From: Candidatus Bathyarchaeota archaeon
Lineage (GTDB): Archaea > Thermoproteota > Bathyarchaeia > Bathyarchaeales > B26-1
DNA: 5,183 bases
NCBI GenBank assembly: GCA_018396795.1
Contig: JAGTRH010000105.1
Location: forward strand, 1-5,183
Reading direction: 5' to 3'
Shown: piece by piece, positions 4,079 through 5,183 of the stretch
Numbering within the stretch: the stretch's first letter is position 1
Layout: each line of letters starts with the position of its first letter
Position numbers and translations under genes: made by a program
The notes under the pieces: generated by a model
Told to the model about the DNA's origin: nothing
Databases searched by the model: none
What the model saw: the letters and a program-made list of their open reading frames with translations, nothing else

Positions 4079-5183
4079 ATGGCTAAGATTATAGGTTTAA
4101 CTGGTAATGAAGCCATAGCGTACGCTGTTAAGCAATGCGATGTCGATGTTGTAGCTGCATATCCAATCACTCCCCAAACCATTATGGTTGAGGCTATAAG
4201 CGAATATGTTCATAACGGCGAAATAAACGCTGAGTTTATATGCGTAGAGTCAGAGCACTCCGCAATGTCGGCTTGCGTCGGCGCAAGCCTAACTGGCGCA
4301 AGGGTTTTCACTGCAACAGCAAGCCAAGGGTTGGCCCTAATGCACGAGATGTTATATATTGCTTCTGGATTGAGGTGCCCCATTGTTATGGGGGTCGCTA
4401 ACAGGGCTCTATCCGCACCACTTAACATTCATTGTGATCACTCAGATATGATGGGTTCGAGAGACTGTGGTTGGATACAAATATACGCTGAGAACGCTCA
4501 GGAAGCCTATGACTGGATTATACAAGCGTTTAAGATAGCCGAGAATCATAGAGTTTTACTTCCAGTAAGCGTGAATATTGATGGCTTCATACTTTCACAT
4601 TCCATGGAAGGCGTAGAAGTTCTCGAAGATGACGACGTCTCAAAGTTTCTCCCACCAAGAAAACCTGTTATAACGATTGATCCAACTAAGCCGATAACTG
4701 TCGGAGCATTATGTCTTCCGGACTATTACTTTGAAGTGAAGTTTCAGCAGCTTCAAGCCCTAAAGGAGACTTATGATGTTATACGTGAAGTTAATAGAGA
4801 ATACGAGTATTTAACCGGACGCAGATACGGTTTTATAGAGACCTATGGAATGGATGATGCTGAAGCAGCGATAGTTTGCTTAGGAAGCACTGCTGGCACA
4901 GCTAAGGCTGTTGCAAAGACCCTTAGAGGCGAAGGAAAGAAGGTTGGCGTAATAAAACCGTGGGTTTATAGGCCATTTCCGGAGGAAGATATAATTAAAG
5001 CCATCGATAATGTTAAGGCTTTAGCGGTTCTTGATAGAGCATGTAGTTTTGGCGCGCCATTTAATGCGCTCTGCAGCGACATTATAGCAACATTATACCG
5101 ATATGGAAAAGATGTAAGTGTCTGCAATTGTTTATATGGTTTAGGAGGAAGAGACATAACACCTAACGATTTAAGTGCTATAT
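4079..5183 (+). CDS. porA: 2-oxoacid:ferredoxin oxidoreductase, alpha subunit, C-terminus cut by window
   Basis: The frame is open from the ATG at 4079 to the window end, giving 368 residues; the family is about 390-400, so only the last few dozen are missing. The alpha subunit pairs with PorB, which holds thiamine diphosphate, to form the active site for 2-oxoacid cleavage. Diagnostic stretches are the N-terminal GNEAIAYAV (9-17), YPITPQT (28-34), VESEHSAMSA (56-65), TATASQGLALMHEMLY (78-93), NRALSAPLNIHCDHSD (108-123), RDCGWIQIYAENAQEAYD (128-145), KPWVYRPFPEEDI (293-305), LDRACSFG (318-325) and YGLGGRDIT (353-361). The gene follows porD by three bases, and porB should lie just beyond the right edge. 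Pyruvate is the probable substrate, but the motifs seen are shared with the 2-oxoisovalerate enzyme. Confidence 0.95.
   Translation, partial: MAKIIGLTGNEAIAYAVKQCDVDVVAAYPITPQTIMVEAISEYVHNGEINAEFICVESEHSAMSACVGASLTGARVFTATASQGLALMHEMLYIASGLRCPIVMGVANRALSAPLNIHCDHSDMMGSRDCGWIQIYAENAQEAYDWIIQAFKIAENHRVLLPVSVNIDGFILSHSMEGVEVLEDDDVSKFLPPRKPVITIDPTKPITVGALCLPDYYFEVKFQQLQALKETYDVIREVNREYEYLTGRRYGFIETYGMDDAEAAIVCLGSTAGTAKAVAKTLRGEGKKVGVIKPWVYRPFPEEDIIKAIDNVKALAVLDRACSFGAPFNALCSDIIATLYRYGKDVSVCNCLYGLGGRDITPNDLSAI

Noticed and set aside
3721..4428. Minus-strand open frames opposite porG, porD and the start of porA
   Set aside because: Each is antisense to the ferredoxin motifs or the porA N-terminus and shows no conserved feature of its own.
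4966..5157. Minus-strand open frame opposite the end of porA
   Set aside because: porA is open and conserved through this stretch on the other strand, including the LDRACSFG and YGLGGRDIT motifs.

Overview
The window looks like ordinary chromosomal DNA from an archaeon. Four things point that way: A/T-rich TATA-like boxes about 25 bases before likely transcript starts; Shine-Dalgarno sequences of the GGTGAT/GGAGG type; TTG and GTG starts; and protein types (four-subunit 2-oxoacid:ferredoxin oxidoreductase, archaeal alanine dehydrogenase, Ncs6/TtuA-type tRNA thiolase). AT-leaning codon use rich in ATA would fit a TACK-group lineage such as Bathyarchaeia, but this placement is only an inference. 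I saw no mobile element, CRISPR array, rRNA or tRNA gene.

Left part (1-1578, minus strand). The first gene, cut by the window edge, is the N-terminal 114 residues of a PP-loop tRNA 2-thiouridine synthetase. Upstream of it, also on the minus strand, is a complete ornithine cyclodeaminase/mu-crystallin superfamily dehydrogenase, closest to archaeal alanine dehydrogenase. The gap between them (344-507) holds a promoter, a T-rich termination signal and a doubtful 47-codon ORF.

Middle (1504-2997). A divergent intergenic region of about 230 bases, with two 10-bp palindromes and a 16-codon mini-ORF, separates the dehydrogenase from a PfpI/DJ-1 family protein on the plus strand. This is followed by an apparently separately transcribed seven-helix membrane protein of the dolichol/phytol kinase (SEC59) family.

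Right part (2998-5183, plus strand). A 237-base intergenic region with a clear TATA-like box and two GAATT-type inverted repeats leads into a tight operon, porG-porD-porA. It encodes the gamma, delta and most of the alpha subunit of a pyruvate- or 2-oxoisovalerate-type ferredoxin oxidoreductase; porB presumably follows outside the window.

Functional reading: the oxidoreductase interconverts a 2-oxoacid and its acyl-CoA with ferredoxin, and the dehydrogenase may interconvert alanine and pyruvate, so both could meet at pyruvate. They are on opposite strands about 1.7 kb apart with unrelated genes between, so this is only suggestive. I did not find a convincing new system. The best leads are the possible operator upstream of porG, the cofactor-site residues of the dehydrogenase, and two unlisted small ORFs.
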